A stretch of DNA of 64,000 bases from Anaerohalosphaeraceae bacterium (GTDB lineage Bacteria > Planctomycetota > Phycisphaerae > Sedimentisphaerales > UBA12454), in the NCBI GenBank assembly GCA_021108375.1, contig JAIORA010000047.1, positions 1-64,000 of the forward strand, read 5' to 3'. This document shows, piece by piece, positions 62,236 through 64,000 of this stretch. The notes beneath the pieces were generated by a model. The model was not told the DNA's origin and searched no databases. It saw only the letters and a program-made list of their open reading frames with translations. Made by a program: the position numbers and the translations under genes. Position 1 is the stretch's first letter. The number at the start of each line of letters is the position of its first letter.

Positions 62236-62816
62236 AATTTCCCGTCTTCTTTATTGATTAATATTTTTTTTTGTATTCTTTCGAGAATTACCGTTTCGAG
62301 ATTTGGGTCTCTGCCGAGTTTGACCCATTCCATTCTCTTTCTCTGCTGAGCATCGAGGTGGAGGGTTTGTTTGTTTTTGTCGCTTTCAGAGTAGATGCTG
62401 TAAGCATTGGCCGAGCTTGTGATTTTCTGTTCCGGCATCGAAAGTCTGCTCAGTATAACTGTGCATTCGATGCATAGCTGCCCGTTATTGTTTCTGAAAT
62501 TCAAATCAACCACCCTTCTGAGACTGTGGATGTTAGACATTTGGCCTTTGTAGCTATCAGCGTTGTCTTTTCTCCAAAGCTCAAAAAACTGGGAGCCTTC
62601 GAGCGGCCTGGTTCTGATGAGTCCGATTTGCGTATCCATTTTATCGATATGAAAATCCATTTCGATAAGAGCCTGTTCTGCTGCTGAGAAGGCCGAGGTC
62701 ATTTCAAGCCGCCCGAGGCATAACGGTTTGGGCGAATCTATTTGTGTTTTTTTCGCACAACCACTGACAAAAATGCACATTATTGTGAGGACAACCGCCA
62801 AATTCAGTCTTAACAT
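62232..62816 (-). CDS. Lipoprotein of unknown function
   Basis: A 194-residue protein with a lipoprotein signal ending FVSGC (C19 from the ATG at 62816). The mature part carries a mixed alpha/beta domain (SAFSAAEQALIEMDFHIDKM, TQIGLIRTRPLEG, VVDLNFRNNNGQLCIECTVIL) of no family I recognise. I chose 62816 because AAGGAA lies upstream of it; the first ATG is 18 bases earlier with no site. It heads the galE-glk-ROK-like run. Position suggests an envelope role but gives no function. Confidence 0.75.
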   Translation of the reverse strand: MLRLNLAVVLTIMCIFVSGCAKKTQIDSPKPLCLGRLEMTSAFSAAEQALIEMDFHIDKMDTQIGLIRTRPLEGSQFFELWRKDNADSYKGQMSNIHSLRRVVDLNFRNNNGQLCIECTVILSRLSMPEQKITSSANAYSIYSESDKNKQTLHLDAQQRKRMEWVKLGRDPNLETVILERIQKKILINKEDGKL

Positions 62817-62956
62817 ACGCTTTTCCTTTTTCATATTGCTTTAGATTAACAAATGTCGGTGATTATATCGTTAAAACCAATATCTCTCAAGGCTGAATTT
62901 GGGTTGCTGGATTTATTAAGGTTTTACACATTTAAATGACGATTAAAAGGAGGGCA

Positions 62957-63001
62957 ATGAAACAGTGTCGGCTTAATTTTCACAAAAACAGTATTTTATA
63001 G
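62957..63001 (+). CDS. Possible 14-codon leader peptide before xerD
   Basis: A very good ribosome site (AAAAGGAGGGC) precedes ATG at 62957, which opens only 14 codons (MKQCRLNFHKNSIL) ending at 63001, eight bases before the xerD start. It may couple or attenuate translation of xerD. Short frames arise by chance, so this is tentative. Confidence 0.3.
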   Translation: MKQCRLNFHKNSIL

Positions 63002-63008
63002 GACTTTT

Positions 63009-63947
63009 ATGATTTCAACTCAGCTCAGCAATCTCGCAAAAAAACTCGAAGAAATGCCTGTGGGCAAATCAGTCAAAAGATTTATAGATTACCTGCGGGT
63101 TGAGTGCGGGCTTAGCGAAAATACCGTATTGGCTTACGGGAGGGATTTAAAGAGTTTTTTGGACTATTGTCTCGGCAAAAGTATCGCCGGTCCTGACGAT
63201 ATCAACCAGAAACACGTGTTCGAATATATGAAAATTATTTCAAAGAGTGAAAAATCCGAAACATCAATAAACCGGGCGTTGGTTTCGCTGAAAATGTTTC
63301 TTCGATATTGTAAAATGGTCGGAGCAATCGAAAATGATTTTACTTTTTTGCTGGAAGGTCCAAAGCTTTGGCAGAGGCTGCCGACAGTTTGCAGCAAGGA
63401 GCAGGTCTTTAGACTTCTTGAAGCACCGGCTGCTGAGGAACCCTTTTATTATAGGGACCGGGCTGTGCTCGAATTGCTTTATGCTACCGGTATGCGGGCG
63501 AGTGAAGTAGCGGAATTGCGCATTAAGGATTTGAACCTTGACATTGGTTATACTCGCTGTATCGGTAAGGGCAGGAAAGAACGAATCATTCCGCTTAGCC
63601 GAGCGGCGGCGGTTACGATAAAAAATTATCTCGAAAATCAACGTCCCAAACTTTGCAAAGAGCATTCCAAAAATGCCCTGATGCTGTCGAGGACGGGTCG
63701 GCCTTTGGGCAGGATAGAAATTTGGCGATTGGTAAAAAAATATGCTCGCAGAACGGGTCTTGGAACCAAACTTACAGCCCACACATTAAGACATTGTTTC
63801 GCGACGCATTTGCTCAGCGGCGGTGCCGATTTGCGAAGTGTTCAGGAGATGCTCGGACACGTCGATATTTCCACCACCCAGATTTATACCCACGTTGACC
63901 AGGACAGGCTGCGGAGCATTCATAAAAAATTCCATCCGAGAGCATAA
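63009..63947 (+). CDS. xerD: Tyrosine site-specific recombinase XerD/XerC
   Basis: A 312-residue recombinase that resolves chromosome dimers at dif. The SAM-like core-binding domain (20-110) is followed by the catalytic domain with all six residues: R163, K187, H258, R261, H284 and nucleophile Y293. The length and the absence of extra domains point to a housekeeping Xer protein rather than a phage or integron integrase. Which of XerC or XerD it is cannot be settled by eye. A weak AGGAC site lies upstream. Confidence 0.93.
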   Translation: MISTQLSNLAKKLEEMPVGKSVKRFIDYLRVECGLSENTVLAYGRDLKSFLDYCLGKSIAGPDDINQKHVFEYMKIISKSEKSETSINRALVSLKMFLRYCKMVGAIENDFTFLLEGPKLWQRLPTVCSKEQVFRLLEAPAAEEPFYYRDRAVLELLYATGMRASEVAELRIKDLNLDIGYTRCIGKGRKERIIPLSRAAAVTIKNYLENQRPKLCKEHSKNALMLSRTGRPLGRIEIWRLVKKYARRTGLGTKLTAHTLRHCFATHLLSGGADLRSVQEMLGHVDISTTQIYTHVDQDRLRSIHKKFHPRA

Positions 63948-63968
63948 AATTATTCAGGAGTAACTTAA

Positions 63969-64000
63969 ATGCAATTGTATCCATTGAAATTTCAGCCGGT
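63969..64000 (+). CDS. Start of a probable class I mannose-6-phosphate isomerase, cut by window end
   Basis: Behind AGGAG an ATG at 63969 opens MQLYPLKFQPV, which matches the usual N-terminus of type I phosphomannose isomerases in related bacteria (a short LYPLKF-type opening). Only 10-11 codons are visible, so the identification is tentative. Confidence 0.5.
   Translation, partial: MQLYPLKFQP

Noticed and set aside
63009-63947. Xer-type recombinase as a sign of a prophage or integron
   Set aside because: It has the length and motif set of housekeeping XerC/XerD, and its neighbours are metabolic genes without phage or cassette features.

Overview
The window reads as a chromosomal segment of a Gram-negative, planctomycete-like bacterium, most probably class Phycisphaerae. 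The evidence is an H-X9-DG type prepilin, many TPR proteins, lipid A enzymes (LpxI, a Kdo-kinase-like protein and a GT9 glycosyltransferase), a hybrid type IV pilus/type II secretion operon, moderate GC content and frequent TTG/GTG starts. Taxonomy is inferred from gene content only. There is no rRNA gene, CRISPR array, prophage or recognisable transposase.

Layout. 0.3-7.6 kb: a TPR protein, a lone receiver protein, a sensor-less histidine kinase, two CNNM/CBS membrane proteins and a PBP4-type carboxypeptidase. 7.7-17 kb: a candidate small RNA, then a long same-strand run with pyrK-pyrD, small conserved proteins, a transglutaminase-TPR protein, an AsmA-like protein, mnmA, GT9, lpxI and a Kdo-kinase-like gene. 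17-21.3 kb, minus strand: thrS-infC-rpmI-rplT-pheS, with infC starting at ATT. 21.6-31.1 kb: an FHA protein, ackA behind a structured leader, a DUF2959 lipoprotein, mnmG-acpS-PPIase, a pilin-like protein and transketolase. 31-33.4 kb: an accessory interval with an HNH-like gene and many intergenic repeats. 33.4-42.2 kb: bipA, two tRNA-Val genes, a SpoIIE-type phosphatase, a PLP-homeostasis gene, a topoisomerase VI A subunit, a candidate sRNA with two C-rich loops, nnrE, surE, a truncated ACT-domain gene and an RlmL-like methyltransferase. 42.3-50.5 kb: a nine-gene pilM-N-O-P(like)-B-T-C-prepilin operon. 50.6-58.1 kb: gpsA, hflX, then a sugar-acid operon (HAD, LarA-like, KDG kinase, 6-phosphogluconate dehydrogenase) preceded by a gene remnant. 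58.2-64 kb: tRNA-Thr, an unusual 609-residue ROK-like protein, glk, galE, a lipoprotein, xerD and the first codons of a probable mannose-6-phosphate isomerase gene.

The genes are mostly housekeeping: translation, pyrimidine synthesis, central carbon flux (glucokinase, transketolase, 6-phosphogluconate dehydrogenase, acetate kinase), envelope synthesis and surface appendages. The most unusual material is non-coding. It comprises two candidate small RNAs bounded by good promoters and terminator-like hairpins, one of them with two hairpins presenting C7 and C6 loops, and a family of intergenic hairpins whose outer flanks are fixed while their stems differ. Function assignments rest on reading motifs by eye; no database search was possible.
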